Positions 18,298-28,314 of a stretch of 64,000 nt of DNA are shown here, in pieces. The DNA is from Candidatus Poribacteria bacterium (GTDB lineage Bacteria; Poribacteria; WGA-4E; JAJDTR01), in contig JAPPIK010000014.1 in the NCBI GenBank assembly GCA_028820655.1, positions 62,001-126,000 of the forward strand, given 5' to 3'. The translations under genes and the position numbers were made by a program. The notes beneath the pieces were generated by a model. That model saw only the letters and a list, made by a program, of their open reading frames with translations, did no database searches and had not been told where the DNA came from. Position 1 is the first letter of the stretch, and each line of letters opens with the position of its first letter.

Positions 18298-19077
18298 TCA
18301 CCACGTATTACGAACCGCAACTCCTTCCGAATCAAGGTACTGCTTGATGTTTTCTATTGTGAATTCTCCGTAGTGTGTGATTGACGCCACGATGGCAGCA
18401 TCTGCATTGCTTTCGACAAAGACATCGCGGAGATGCTTCGGTTTGCCCGCACCCCCCGACGCAATGACCGGCACCGGGGCCAGTGCTGCTATAGCTCCTG
18501 TCAATTCGAGATCGTATCCGGCTTTCGTGCCGTCTTGGTCGATGCTGTTGACTACGATTTCACCCGCGCCCAATTCCACGCCACGCTGTGCCCACTGAAT
18601 TGCGTCCAATCCCGTCGAACGGCGGCCACCGTCGATGAATATCTCGAAACCGCTTGGAATCTCATCGTTTTCCGGCACACGTTTTACTTGCATACTCAGA
18701 ACCACGCATTGGCTTCCAAATGCCTTTGCGCCCTGCTTAATGAGTTGCGGATTTCTCACTGCACCTGAGTCGATGCTCACCTTCTCGGCGCCAGCAAGAA
18801 GTACCCGGCGCATGTCCTCAAGCTCTCTCAAGCCGCCACCAACCGAGAATGGAATGAAAATCTCTGCTGCAACGGCAGAGACAACGTCGATCATGATATT
18901 CCGCTTTTCATTACTTGCGGTTATGTCGTAGAAAACGAGCTCATCCACTCCGTTTTCGTAGTAGAATCGTGCCATTTCTACCGGGTCTCCAACATCGACA
19001 TTCCCCTTGAAAGCAACTCCCTTGGTAACTTTGCCTGCACGGACATCAAGGCACGGAATGATTCGTTTGGTTAACAT
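18298..19077 (-). CDS. hisF: Imidazole glycerol phosphate synthase subunit HisF
   Basis: Cyclase subunit of histidine biosynthesis; with HisH it converts PRFAR and ammonia to imidazole glycerol phosphate and AICAR. The 259-residue (beta-alpha)8 barrel has the general base Asp11 (CLDV), the first phosphate site (SVGGG, 78-82), NSIDQDGT with the Asp near residue 176-178 and the second phosphate motif ASGGAGK. Residue 130, which is Asp in characterised enzymes and acts as the general acid, is Gln here ([10 protein letters not shown], 124-133), although the numbering and surrounding sequence align without gaps. No hisH or other his gene is adjacent. Convergent with the methyltransferase gene. Confidence 0.93.
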   Translation of the reverse strand: MLTKRIIPCLDVRAGKVTKGVAFKGNVDVGDPVEMARFYYENGVDELVFYDITASNEKRNIMIDVVSAVAAEIFIPFSVGGGLRELEDMRRVLLAGAEKVSIDSGAVRNPQLIKQGAKAFGSQCVVLSMQVKRVPENDEIPSGFEIFIDGGRRSTGLDAIQWAQRGVELGAGEIVVNSIDQDGTKAGYDLELTGAIAALAPVPVIASGGAGKPKHLRDVFVESNADAAIVASITHYGEFTIENIKQYLDSEGVAVRNTW

Positions 19078-19124
19078 CTAAACAATCCCCTGAGAGAAAC
19101 TGCATCTTGAGACTCGTAAAAAAG

Positions 19125-20531
19125 TTAAAACGTGCTTTGATTTGTAGTCGTGTGACACCATCGATAAATGGAAAGAAAGCATAGTAATGCATCGATAGCT
19201 TCGGGGGTTCCTATCCATTCAAGTGCTACTGAAGCATTGAAACGTACATATCGATTTTCATCTTTTAGCGCCGTTACAAGTGCCGGGACTGCGTCGCCAG
19301 CGGGTTTCCCGATCTGCGCGAGTGCCAGTGCCGAATCGAAACGAACATGGTCATCGCTATCTTGAAGTGCGTCTATTAACGCGGGTACGGCATTTTGAGC
19401 CGACTCGCCAACTGAGCCGAGAGTTTCAGCCGCATGACGACGTACCTGAACACACGGATCACGCAAAGCTTTTGATAGTGCGGGAACGGCTTCACGTGCG
19501 GAAAGATCCATTTGCGCAAGCGCGTACACCGCATTCCTGCGTATGGACTCGGAAGATTGACTTAATGCGTCGATCAGCGCCGGCACGGCTGCCTTTCCGA
19601 CAGCCCCTAAACCGTATGCAGCAGAACGGCGAGTCAGTTCGCTATCAGCACTTAACGCATCAATCAGCATTGGGGCTAAGGTGTCACTAACGTCATCAAC
19701 TGCTCCTAAAGCATAAGCTGCATCGAGGCTTGCTACCTCGGAGCAACCATGTAACTGGTTTCCTAGTTCAGAGATTTCGCCATTCATAGAAGAAGAATCG
19801 CCATTCGACGAGGATTTCTGTCCACGTAGCCAGTCCCAGATATGCCGCCACATAGCTTCATGATTCCCTAAGGGTGCTTCCCAACCAACAGTTTTCCAGT
19901 TCGGGGTTTCAGGTTGCCACGGAGCAACTGCAGGTGATTTCATCCTCACAAACTCAAACTTCATCATGAAGCGATGCTTCTGTGTTTGATTTGCCATTGC
20001 ACGGTGCCACAAGTCAAAGTGCAGGAGCGTAACGGTCCCCGCTTCGCCATACAGTGGAGTCCCTTCAGCCCCATCCTCATGAAGTTGCGTATTGTAATAC
20101 TGTGTTCCGGGCAATACCGCCGACGGGCCAATCGCCTCGACGACGTCTTGAGGATAGTAAAACGCCAATACCCAATGAGGGCAATGGTGGCGCACTTTAT
20201 CGTACCCCCAATAACTGTCTTTGTGGAAATTCTGCTCGGCACTCCCCGGTAAGTTGTGATGTGGATGACGATGAGAGTGCATGATATAATCTGGCCCCAA
20301 AATGCCAGATAGTGCATCGCGAACGGCGACGTGATCAAACACCTCTTGGATTTCCGGAATACGGGGGAGAAGATTGTTCCCTGGATTCCCGTCCGATTCA
20401 AATATCAATTTGGTTTGTTGGTAAATGTGTTCATGGAAACTTCGAGGAAAATCCGGCTTTAATGTGACGTGTCCGTTGACGATGAAACGCCGCATATCTT
20501 CATCGCTGAATTGGTATGGCTTGTCTGCCAT
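19125..20531 (-). CDS. Phytanoyl-CoA dioxygenase (PhyH) fused to HEAT repeats
   Basis: A 468-residue two-domain protein. Residues about 1-230 form a PhyH-type Fe(II)/2-oxoglutarate dioxygenase with H103-x-D105 (FHKDSYWG), distal His176 (FDLWHRAMAN) and Arg187 for 2-oxoglutarate. A Ser/Asn/Gly linker (about 235-255) joins a C-terminal array of at least five HEAT/PBS-lyase-like repeats (about 265-445) with the recurrent core VPALIDAL followed by VRR-A-ALA. Substrate is unknown; the HEAT array suggests binding to a protein or polymeric partner. AAAGGAG precedes the ATG. It is flanked by hisF and glnE without operon-like coupling. Confidence 0.85.
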   Translation of the reverse strand: MADKPYQFSDEDMRRFIVNGHVTLKPDFPRSFHEHIYQQTKLIFESDGNPGNNLLPRIPEIQEVFDHVAVRDALSGILGPDYIMHSHRHPHHNLPGSAEQNFHKDSYWGYDKVRHHCPHWVLAFYYPQDVVEAIGPSAVLPGTQYYNTQLHEDGAEGTPLYGEAGTVTLLHFDLWHRAMANQTQKHRFMMKFEFVRMKSPAVAPWQPETPNWKTVGWEAPLGNHEAMWRHIWDWLRGQKSSSNGDSSSMNGEISELGNQLHGCSEVASLDAAYALGAVDDVSDTLAPMLIDALSADSELTRRSAAYGLGAVGKAAVPALIDALSQSSESIRRNAVYALAQMDLSAREAVPALSKALRDPCVQVRRHAAETLGSVGESAQNAVPALIDALQDSDDHVRFDSALALAQIGKPAGDAVPALVTALKDENRYVRFNASVALEWIGTPEAIDALLCFLSIYRWCHTTTNQSTF

Positions 20532-20634
20532 GTGTTTCTCCTTTCGCGTTAGTGGATTGAAACCCTAAAACGAAATTACTGTGGTCCACGCGGTCAGCCA
20601 TCGTGAGAAAATGCTGGACCTCTGAAATGGAATC

Positions 20635-23600
20635 TTATGAATTGAGCAATCGGTTAAACAACCCTCTTGTGTCTTCCGTGAACTCTCGATAGTCCTTTAG
20701 GAATTGCTCTGTGGCCGACTGGGCCTCGTCGGAATAACCAACACGTTTAGCGAGTTTGTCTAATTCTGCGGCTTGGTCCGGCAGCGAATCCAAAGGGCGG
20801 TCATGAACAATACGCAGACTATTTTCCACGCGTCGAAGGAATTCATAGTCTCTCACAAGGTGTTCTTTATCTGAAGCCGTGATGACACCAATCTCGGTCA
20901 ACTGTGCGATTGCATCGAGCGTATTTTGCAAGCGTACGCTTGGGTACTGTGTGCCGTGAATCAGTTGAAGTGTCTGAACAGCGAATTCAATGTCAACTAG
21001 CCCGCCGTAACCGGATTTCACGTCTTGCGTCTTTTTTCGACGGCGACGGCGTTTGGTGGTTATGAGTCGGGTGGCTTGAGTTTCTTTGCGCTGTCGAGTG
21101 TGAATGATGTCGGCTACCTCGTCTTGAGTCAATGGTCGGCTGTAGGCGAAAGTGTGTGCAACCTCAAGAAAACGCTTACCAAGACAGTCATCACCAGCCA
21201 CAGGGCGGGCGCGAATCAATGCCTGGCGCTCCCATGTATCGGCGTGTTCATTGTAATAGCTCTTATACCCATCTAGTGGTAGTGCCAGTGCGCCGCCCGT
21301 CCCGTAAGGCCGTAGCCGCAAATCGATTTCATAAATTGTTCCGCTCCCGGTATCCTTGAAGCGGTTAATCAATTCTAAGCCGAGCTTCGCAAAATATTCT
21401 GCGTTGCGTAGTCCATGCGTTGATTCTCCTTCCGCGGAATAAACCATCAATACATCCAAATCCGAGCTAAAATTCAATTCTCTTCCGCCGAACTTTCCCA
21501 TGCCTATGATGGTGAAGGTAGCCTCTGCACCGTCTCCCGTCAAAGGAACACCATATTGCTGTTTAAAGTGTTCGCTAAGATGGGGATATATGCTTCTCAA
21601 TATTGCTTCCGCTAAATCGGAAAGCTCTGCAGTGGTCGTCCACAAATCTGCCCGCTTCAATATGTTTCGCAGCCCAATTCGCAGAATCTCGCTGTTCTTG
21701 AATTGTCTCAGTACATTGAAAACATGAACTTCAGGTGCATTGCCTATGATTTGAAGCGCGCTGTCTAGCTTTTCCGCGAGTGTTCTAGGCTTTTCCATTA
21801 CGGCAGGCGCCGTCATTACATCAAAGGACTCCGGGTGGGCGATTAGCAACTCCGACAAGAATAGGCTGGTACCGCACAATCGAGCCAACATGTCAAGAAT
21901 AGGCGGATTCTGTTTAAACATTGTGTAGTAGGACGCACGTGCACCTATCCTACTTGTAAACGCCTCAATATGACTTAGCGCCATGTCGGGGTCCGGAGTG
22001 TGGCGTATATAGTTCAACAGTGTCGGAGCGATCTCAATGAGTTTCGTGCGTACGCCTGGGGAAAAACGTGAGCCTTCTGGCCCCTCTGCCATCAGCTTAA
22101 GTCGCCACTGTACCTCACGTGGATTTTCAAAACCGAATGGCTCGAGGATTTGCTTGATCTTTCCAAAATCTTTTGTGGAGAGCAGCAATGAGACGTCTAT
22201 TTCTTCCTCTGTTTCCGATTCCGCGAATACCTTGTCATATACGGCTCGGACCGTGCGTGTGTGTCTTTTGTAGTCTTTCTGGAAGGCCTCTAAGTCTGAT
22301 TCGCCATCTCTGTCACGATAACCGGTGCTCCTTGCAATTTTCTTGAGGTCTGCCTGTTTGGAAGGTAGGCTATATCGTTGTTGATCTCCTTCAATTTGGA
22401 TGCGGTGTTCGACTGTCCGCAGGAATCGATAAGCCTCTGAAAGCGTCCTGCAATCTTCTAGACTCAGCAGTTCATGTTCGTAGAGAAGTTTAAGTGTTTC
22501 GAGCGAATTGCGATTCCGTAGCACTGCTATTGGACCGCCATGAATTAGTTGAAGACATTGGACAACAAATTCAATATCGCGTATGCCTCCGATTCCCAAC
22601 TTTACATGAGTCTGAGGATTTTCGTTCTCGGCGATGATTCTGCGTTCGATTCGTGCCTTGGTGTGCCAAATGTCCATCTTGATTTCGGAAATGGAGAGTC
22701 CATCAAGATAACGCTGATAAACAAAGGGCTGGATGGTTTGGATAAATTGTTTGCCCAGTTCCAGATCACCCGCTACAGGTCGCGCCTTTATCAGAGCCTG
22801 ACGCTCCCAAATCTCCCCCCATCCTTCGTAATACGCTTCATATCCTTCTATGGAACGCGCGATCGTACCTGCACTGCTCTCGGGGCGCAATCGCACATCG
22901 ACTCTGAAAACATAACCGCTTGGAGTCACCTCGCTCATGGCATTAATGATGAACTCGCACAACTTGCCAAAGTATTCGCTATTTTCATTGCCCTTGTCAG
23001 TTATTCCCTCGTCGGAATAGACAAACATCACATCAATGTCAGAGCTAAAATTCAGTTCATATCCTCCGAATTTTCCCATTCCAATTATGGCAAATTTGCT
23101 CACGGTCCTGTTGTCCTCTGCCAACGGACTGCCGAATCTTGGTACAAGTTCCATCACACCTATTTCATAACACATCTGCAGAGTGGCCTCCGCAAGATTC
23201 GTTAACTCTAAGGTAGTTGTCTCTAGGCTCGCGTCGTTGAGGAGATCGCGAACACCTATCCGCAGACTCTCCTTTCGCTTGTACTGCCGAATAACACTCA
23301 ACTTCTGATCAAGCGAACGAAAGGGGGCTACGGATTGAGCGAGTTCTGAATACATGATTTTACGATTCTTCGGGGCATTCATCACACCGGCATCGATCAA
23401 TTCATTGAAGTGTTCCGGGTTGCGAGCCAAGATGTCTGATAGATAAGTACTCGAGCCAAAGCAGGCCGCTAGAATTCGAAGAAGAAAAGGCGCGTCTTTT
23501 AGAAGGCGATACAGCCATAAACGATTGGGAATTTCGCTTGCAAATCGATCAAAATTGTTAAGGGCCGCATCCGGATCCGCGGAGTCCGCGAACGTGTTCA

Positions 23601-23781
23601 GCACGTGTTCAATGATCTCTGAAAATGGCTCTCGCAACGGCGATTCTCCTGCAAGATTCTGAATGTTGCGATGCGACCGATCACAATCCTGAAAACCGAA
23701 CTGATCAAGAATCCTGTAGGCTGCGCCTTCGGGTAATTCCGGCAATGAATCCAGGTTTTTCGGATACGGCTTGTCGTTCAT
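20635..23781 (-). CDS. glnE: Bifunctional glutamine synthetase adenylyltransferase/deadenylylase GlnE
   Basis: Two-headed regulator of glutamine synthetase that attaches and removes AMP in response to PII and glutamine. The 1048-residue protein is somewhat longer than the E. coli enzyme. It contains two GlnE nucleotidyltransferase domains, each with GMGKFGG-ELNFSSD-DV (near residues 234-252 and 753-771), and two PII-uridylyltransferase-associated domains; the deadenylylase N-half and adenylyltransferase C-half arrangement of the family is intact. Only one frame is open throughout. Its stop is about 100 bp from the PhyH-HEAT start. Confidence 0.95.
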   Translation of the reverse strand: MNDKPYPKNLDSLPELPEGAAYRILDQFGFQDCDRSHRNIQNLAGESPLREPFSEIIEHVLNTFADSADPDAALNNFDRFASEIPNRLWLYRLLKDAPFLLRILAACFGSSTYLSDILARNPEHFNELIDAGVMNAPKNRKIMYSELAQSVAPFRSLDQKLSVIRQYKRKESLRIGVRDLLNDASLETTTLELTNLAEATLQMCYEIGVMELVPRFGSPLAEDNRTVSKFAIIGMGKFGGYELNFSSDIDVMFVYSDEGITDKGNENSEYFGKLCEFIINAMSEVTPSGYVFRVDVRLRPESSAGTIARSIEGYEAYYEGWGEIWERQALIKARPVAGDLELGKQFIQTIQPFVYQRYLDGLSISEIKMDIWHTKARIERRIIAENENPQTHVKLGIGGIRDIEFVVQCLQLIHGGPIAVLRNRNSLETLKLLYEHELLSLEDCRTLSEAYRFLRTVEHRIQIEGDQQRYSLPSKQADLKKIARSTGYRDRDGESDLEAFQKDYKRHTRTVRAVYDKVFAESETEEEIDVSLLLSTKDFGKIKQILEPFGFENPREVQWRLKLMAEGPEGSRFSPGVRTKLIEIAPTLLNYIRHTPDPDMALSHIEAFTSRIGARASYYTMFKQNPPILDMLARLCGTSLFLSELLIAHPESFDVMTAPAVMEKPRTLAEKLDSALQIIGNAPEVHVFNVLRQFKNSEILRIGLRNILKRADLWTTTAELSDLAEAILRSIYPHLSEHFKQQYGVPLTGDGAEATFTIIGMGKFGGRELNFSSDLDVLMVYSAEGESTHGLRNAEYFAKLGLELINRFKDTGSGTIYEIDLRLRPYGTGGALALPLDGYKSYYNEHADTWERQALIRARPVAGDDCLGKRFLEVAHTFAYSRPLTQDEVADIIHTRQRKETQATRLITTKRRRRRKKTQDVKSGYGGLVDIEFAVQTLQLIHGTQYPSVRLQNTLDAIAQLTEIGVITASDKEHLVRDYEFLRRVENSLRIVHDRPLDSLPDQAAELDKLAKRVGYSDEAQSATEQFLKDYREFTEDTRGLFNRLLNS

Positions 23782-24212
23782 GAGAATCTCTTTATATGTT
23801 GAACGCGCTAACGACGACTGAAATCAGACGAAATTTGAACGGGATGCGCACATAACTATTTTATCATAATGAGTGGCAAAATGGAAACGTCGATAGTAGG
23901 TCTCGGCCGATTCAGTCCAATACTTGGAGTGTCTGTCAGAGCTGAAAGTGCCCTCAAGAAAAGCCCAATCAACCTGACTGTTGTCAAAAGGCCGTGTGGT
24001 AGACAGAAAAGTGGATTAAGAGGGGGTTGCAACCACTATCCGAAAGAGCATTGATGATACAATGGCATGATGGAGGGATCTACTCAATGCCTGAAACATC
24101 ACTCTGGCCAGCGACACTCATTCTACCGGGAAATGTGACGGTGGGAAAATCAAAAAGCGCCACGTCCACCTCTCACGAACTATGCAAATCGCTTGAATTA
24201 GACATGTCGGTG
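23782..24212. other. Intergenic region before glnE, no gene seen
   Basis: About 430 bp between the TonB-receptor stop and the glnE start, both minus-strand genes. Only short open frames without family resemblance (for example 24027-24218 on the plus strand). It should contain the glnE promoter, but no good -35/-10 pair was recognised. Confidence 0.45.
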
Positions 24213-26348
24213 TTATAATTGAAGGTTAAGGCTGGCGAGCGCGTGCCGTCCGGCAGCGGGATAGAAATAGGTGTTTCCGGTCCCTGATGCATCCGGATAA
24301 CCCGTTGTACTGTAGGATCGATTGAAGATATTAAATACGTCGAGTGTGGCGGAAACTAGACCGAATTGATATTTTAATCGAGAGTCGACGGTAGTGTAGT
24401 TGGGTAAGGTCATGGTGTTGGCATCATCGAGAAAAATGTTGTTTGCAGATTTGATGACAATGCTCCCACCTATCCCAGATTGATGTGCACCACTGACACC
24501 ACCAGCGATAACGTTGCGCGGGATCGCCTTCAGGAATTTGCCTGAATACTCGCCTATCCTAGATTTAGCGGATTGGTGCGTATAGTTGAAAAACAGATTC
24601 AGGCTCGACTTCATGGTGAATCTTAAACCCGTTTCAATCCCCTGATGTCGGCTCTTGCCAATATTCAGATACTTGAGTTGCTGAAGATCAAAATCTAACT
24701 CATTCTTCATGTCCATGGTGTACGCCGCGAATGAAAGCTCACCGTGCAGTAGGTCCGGGTACAACACCGAGCGATGGTAACCCCCTGCCTCAAAAGATGT
24801 CCCGGTCTGTGGTTGTAGGTCGCCGCTTGAAAGCAGGACTTTGAACGGGGGATTTGGCGGGATTTGAAAAACGATTGAACGCTGGTCATAGAGTTGATCG
24901 AGTGTTGGGGCTTTGAAGGATTTGGACACGTTGGCGTACAGATTGCCGATGTGCCTCTCTGTTTTCACATAACGGTAATTCGCTCCCGCTTTTGGACTGA
25001 TTTCAGAGTGGACTGTTGATTGCTCTTCCCCTTCACTAGGTGGTTTCGGGGTAAACTGATCGCCAATTACATCGGCGCGCACCCCCAAGATGAGTCGAAG
25101 TGTCTGAATCGGTCGGAGTTCGTACTGAAGAAACCCTGCTGCCGAGCGTCGAGTGCTATCGCCCTTTTCGTCCAATTCTCCACGAGTGGCGGAATTCATA
25201 GCATTATAGTCGGCTAGTCCGCCAACGAGCAACAAATGATACTCCGACGAGAGCGAATGTAGTCCTGCGTCAATGCCAAGGCTGAGACGATTCTCAAAGG
25301 GCAGTCCAAATTGTTCAAGCGTCAATTGGAACGAACTCGTGAGGCGTGAAGCCTTGAGTAAGCGATTCTTTGTGTCGGCGAATTGGGGGCTAAGTTGAAG
25401 TGTCCTTACCGCATTGGTATCGCGGATCTCTCCCGTAACGATGCCGGAGAATTTGGCCATGGTATGGTGATTATAGTTTCCCTTTACAGCTGCACGATGT
25501 GTTCGGTCGTCGGTATGGTCGAACTTATAGAATGGTGTAGATTGGGAACGGGAGCTGTCTAACTCGGCGCCAGTCAACGGTCCGGGTTCGTCAAACTGCT
25601 GGAAATGATGAGTTGTTGACACGGTGAGTGAACCGTTAGGTGTTTTAAGCAGCGTTAAGTAACCCCCAAGGTTTTCTACCGCGCGGTCCGCATGTTCTCG
25701 AAACCCGGTGTGCCGCTCTGCCGATCCGAACGCCGCAAATCGGCGCCCGTTCCAAAGACTGCTTGATCGCGCGTGTGCACCAAGTGATCCAAAACCTCCG
25801 CCGCTTGCTGAAATCTGAGATAAAGATGTATGCTCATCGGAGGTGACCACGTTGACGACACCACCTATCGCAGAGTCACCATATAACGAAGACGCACCCC
25901 CGCGCAGAAATTCAATTGAGCTGATATTTGAGAGCGAAACGGAATTCCAATTCATTAACCCTTTCTCAAGCTCATTGATTGGCTCTCCATCTATCAAAAC
26001 GAGCAAATACTCCGCTTCGCCGCCACCGTAAAACCCGCGCAGCGTGGCCAAGGGGTCTCGCCCCAGTCCATCACGGTTTAAAAACGAAATTCCCGGCAAA
26101 GTTGATAGCGCGTCGGCAAGGTTTTTGAGCGGTAGAAACTCCATCTCGGCGCGGGTACGGACGGACACGGCTGCGGTCGATTCAAATAGCGAGTTTAACA
26201 TTCGCTCCGAGGTGACAACGGTCTCTTCAATTTGATACATCTCTTCGGAGTCATTCTCCGCCGCCGTGCGGTCAGGGAGAACTATCGAAAACAGATTGAT
26301 GAAACATACGGTAGCTAGAACGAACAGATTACAGCATAATTTAGACAT
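24213..26348 (-). CDS. TonB-dependent outer-membrane receptor
   Basis: A 711-residue gated outer-membrane transporter. It has a signal peptide (about residues 1-30), a TonB-box-like segment IEETVVTSER (41-50), the plug domain (LADALSTLPGISFLNRDGLG; LLVLIDGEPIN; IEFLRGGASSLYGDSAIGGVVNV near 150-172, shown in parts) and a 22-strand-type barrel ending with an aliphatic ALASLNLQL. Overall resemblance is to BtuB/colicin-I-receptor and vitamin/siderophore receptors; ligand not determined. GAGGAAG precedes the ATG. No cobalamin riboswitch, exbBD or periplasmic binding gene is nearby; upstream lies a 14-bp palindrome (26547-26580). Confidence 0.9.
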   Translation of the reverse strand: MSKLCCNLFVLATVCFINLFSIVLPDRTAAENDSEEMYQIEETVVTSERMLNSLFESTAAVSVRTRAEMEFLPLKNLADALSTLPGISFLNRDGLGRDPLATLRGFYGGGEAEYLLVLIDGEPINELEKGLMNWNSVSLSNISSIEFLRGGASSLYGDSAIGGVVNVVTSDEHTSLSQISASGGGFGSLGAHARSSSLWNGRRFAAFGSAERHTGFREHADRAVENLGGYLTLLKTPNGSLTVSTTHHFQQFDEPGPLTGAELDSSRSQSTPFYKFDHTDDRTHRAAVKGNYNHHTMAKFSGIVTGEIRDTNAVRTLQLSPQFADTKNRLLKASRLTSSFQLTLEQFGLPFENRLSLGIDAGLHSLSSEYHLLLVGGLADYNAMNSATRGELDEKGDSTRRSAAGFLQYELRPIQTLRLILGVRADVIGDQFTPKPPSEGEEQSTVHSEISPKAGANYRYVKTERHIGNLYANVSKSFKAPTLDQLYDQRSIVFQIPPNPPFKVLLSSGDLQPQTGTSFEAGGYHRSVLYPDLLHGELSFAAYTMDMKNELDFDLQQLKYLNIGKSRHQGIETGLRFTMKSSLNLFFNYTHQSAKSRIGEYSGKFLKAIPRNVIAGGVSGAHQSGIGGSIVIKSANNIFLDDANTMTLPNYTTVDSRLKYQFGLVSATLDVFNIFNRSYSTTGYPDASGTGNTYFYPAAGRHALASLNLQL

Positions 26349-26546
26349 AATTCTTCCTCATTTTGCCGTCGGCTTCCCGCTAGGCTCAAGAACAGACTAA
26401 TACACCTTCCGATTGCTACTGTGAAACATATGGATGTTTATACCCTCGTGATTAAGCGCAAACATCATGCCAGATCAAATTAAAGATGGAATTGGATTTT
26501 TTGAGGCATTTCCTATGATTCTCCGCGAATTCATTCATTTGAATTG

Positions 26547-26580
26547 TGCAGAATTTGGACAAACTCGTCCAAATTCTGCA
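26547..26580. repeat. Perfect 14-bp inverted repeat (hairpin)
   Basis: TGCAGAATTTGGAC (26547-26560) and its exact reverse complement (26567-26580) flank the 6-nt loop AAACTC. It lies between the ABC-transporter stop and the TonB-receptor start on the minus strand. No T tract follows in either direction, so it is not a standard terminator. A weaker, adjacent palindromic stretch (about 26527-26547) continues it. Confidence 0.7.
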
Positions 26581-26640
26581 ACGACTAATCCTAACCCCCG
26601 AACTTTGGCGGGTACGACGAACTAAAGACATACAGCCAAT

Positions 26641-28230
26641 CTAAGCATCAAGCGATGCTGTCCCTAGCATTAACTCACCGAGTTCTGATTCGTGAGTTTG
26701 TGATGCCTGAATAATGTCCACAATTCGACCATTTAACATTACTGCAATTCGGTCGCTCAATTTCAGGAGTTCCTCAATGTCCGGGGAGATTAAAAGGACA
26801 CCTCTTCCTTGGTCGCGGGCGTGCATCAGTTGTTCGTGCACGAATCCAACTGCTTGAAAGTCCAATCCTCGAGTTGGATGTGATGCAATGATAAACGTTG
26901 GTTTGTTTTCCAACTCTCGGGCAACAACTACCTTTTGCTGATTTCCACCGGATAGCGCATGGATTCGGGCATCAATACCTACAGCGAGAATCCTGTATTT
27001 CGTGATTGCTTTCTTCGCGAAATCTCGAATCTCGGTTGATTGAAGCAGACCGTAGCGAGAGAAAGGCAATTTGTAGTGGTATCCGATGATCAAGTTTTCA
27101 TCAATGCTGCCCATCAAATTAATACCGTGGCGATGGCGGTCGGCTACGAGATGTGCCAGGCCCAACCGCCGAATCTCATTCACAGACTTGTAGATAATGG
27201 ATTTTCCATTCAGGGTCATTTCGCCGCTGTCAACTGTACACAACCCGGTCAAAACCTTGATGAGTTCGTTCTGTCCGTTTCCTTCGACCCCGGCAATTCC
27301 CAGGATTTCACCGCCGTAGACTTCAAGCGATACACGATTGAGCAGGTGGCGACCATTTTCTGCCTGAAGCGTGATTTTATTCAAGCTAAGAACGGAACGA
27401 GTTGATTGAACATCCGGTTCGTGCATCATGGTGGACGTAGGTTTGGCAACGGTATGCTTCGCTGCCTCAGCATGGAGTCCTACCAGAGCAGATGGTGATG
27501 CTCGTTCTCCAATCATCAGTTCTGTCAATTGAGCAGGATTGGTTTCGGATTTGGAGAACGACGCGATCGATTTCCCATCGCGCATCACGGTGATGGTGTC
27601 TGCAATTTCCATCACCTCTCGGAGTTTGTGGGTAATCAAGATTACGCTCTTTCCTTCGTTCTTCAATCCGCGGAGACAATCAAACAAACGGGTTACCTCT
27701 TGCGGTGCGAGTACGGCTGTTGGTTCATCGAGGATCAAAACACTGGCGCCGTGATAAAGGGATTTGACAATTTCGCTGTACTGCTGCGCGGCAATTGGAA
27801 GAGATTCAATTTTGGCGTCAAGGTTTAGTTTGAACCCGAGTTGTTCGACAACTGAAATTATTGTACGGCGCGCGTTAACATCGTCCGAGAAGATTTTATA
27901 TCTGCGAGGCTCCTTTCCCAAGGAGATGTTTTCAAGCACTGACAGAGCGGGAATTAGTGTAAAATGTTGCTGCACCATGCCTATCCCCAGTCGAATTGCT
28001 GTGCGGGGATTGTCGACTTGAACTGGCTTGTTGTCAAAGAAGAGTGTCCCTGCGTCCGGTTGATAGAGCCCGTAGAGGACTTTCATCAGCGTAGACTTGC
28101 CCGCTCCATTTTCACCGACAATGGCGTGGATCTCCCCGCAGCGCAGAGAGAAATCTGCACAGTCATTTGCCAGGATGTTCCCGAATCGTTTCGTGATGCC
28201 CAACATGGAAATCAGCGGATTGAGGGACAT
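26641..28230 (-). CDS. BMP-type ABC transporter ATP-binding protein (double ATPase)
   Basis: A 529-residue protein with two ABC domains in tandem, like YufO/NupA-type nucleoside or monosaccharide importers. Domain 1 has Walker A GENGAGKST (about 38-46), Walker B VLILDEP and a degenerate signature (LPIAAQQ instead of LSGGQQ). Domain 2 has a degenerate Walker A (GVEGNGQNEL), signature LSGGNQQ and Walker B-like IIASHPTRGLD. Degeneracy at these sites is usual for this family. It follows the binding-protein gene by about 85 bp on the same strand, but no permease gene is adjacent, so the transport channel must be encoded elsewhere or be lost. Confidence 0.88.
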   Translation of the reverse strand: MSLNPLISMLGITKRFGNILANDCADFSLRCGEIHAIVGENGAGKSTLMKVLYGLYQPDAGTLFFDNKPVQVDNPRTAIRLGIGMVQQHFTLIPALSVLENISLGKEPRRYKIFSDDVNARRTIISVVEQLGFKLNLDAKIESLPIAAQQYSEIVKSLYHGASVLILDEPTAVLAPQEVTRLFDCLRGLKNEGKSVILITHKLREVMEIADTITVMRDGKSIASFSKSETNPAQLTELMIGERASPSALVGLHAEAAKHTVAKPTSTMMHEPDVQSTRSVLSLNKITLQAENGRHLLNRVSLEVYGGEILGIAGVEGNGQNELIKVLTGLCTVDSGEMTLNGKSIIYKSVNEIRRLGLAHLVADRHRHGINLMGSIDENLIIGYHYKLPFSRYGLLQSTEIRDFAKKAITKYRILAVGIDARIHALSGGNQQKVVVARELENKPTFIIASHPTRGLDFQAVGFVHEQLMHARDQGRGVLLISPDIEELLKLSDRIAVMLNGRIVDIIQASQTHESELGELMLGTASLDA

Positions 28231-28314
28231 TGGTGGAGGTCCATGGATGCGAAGAAAGAAGGTGTAGTGAGGAAGGATTTCGATGTGGGGTAGCTTGTGT
28301 ATAGGTATATAAGT

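Noticed and set aside
26349-26540. Cobalamin or other riboswitch before the TonB receptor
   Set aside because: No B12-box or other known riboswitch consensus could be recognised.
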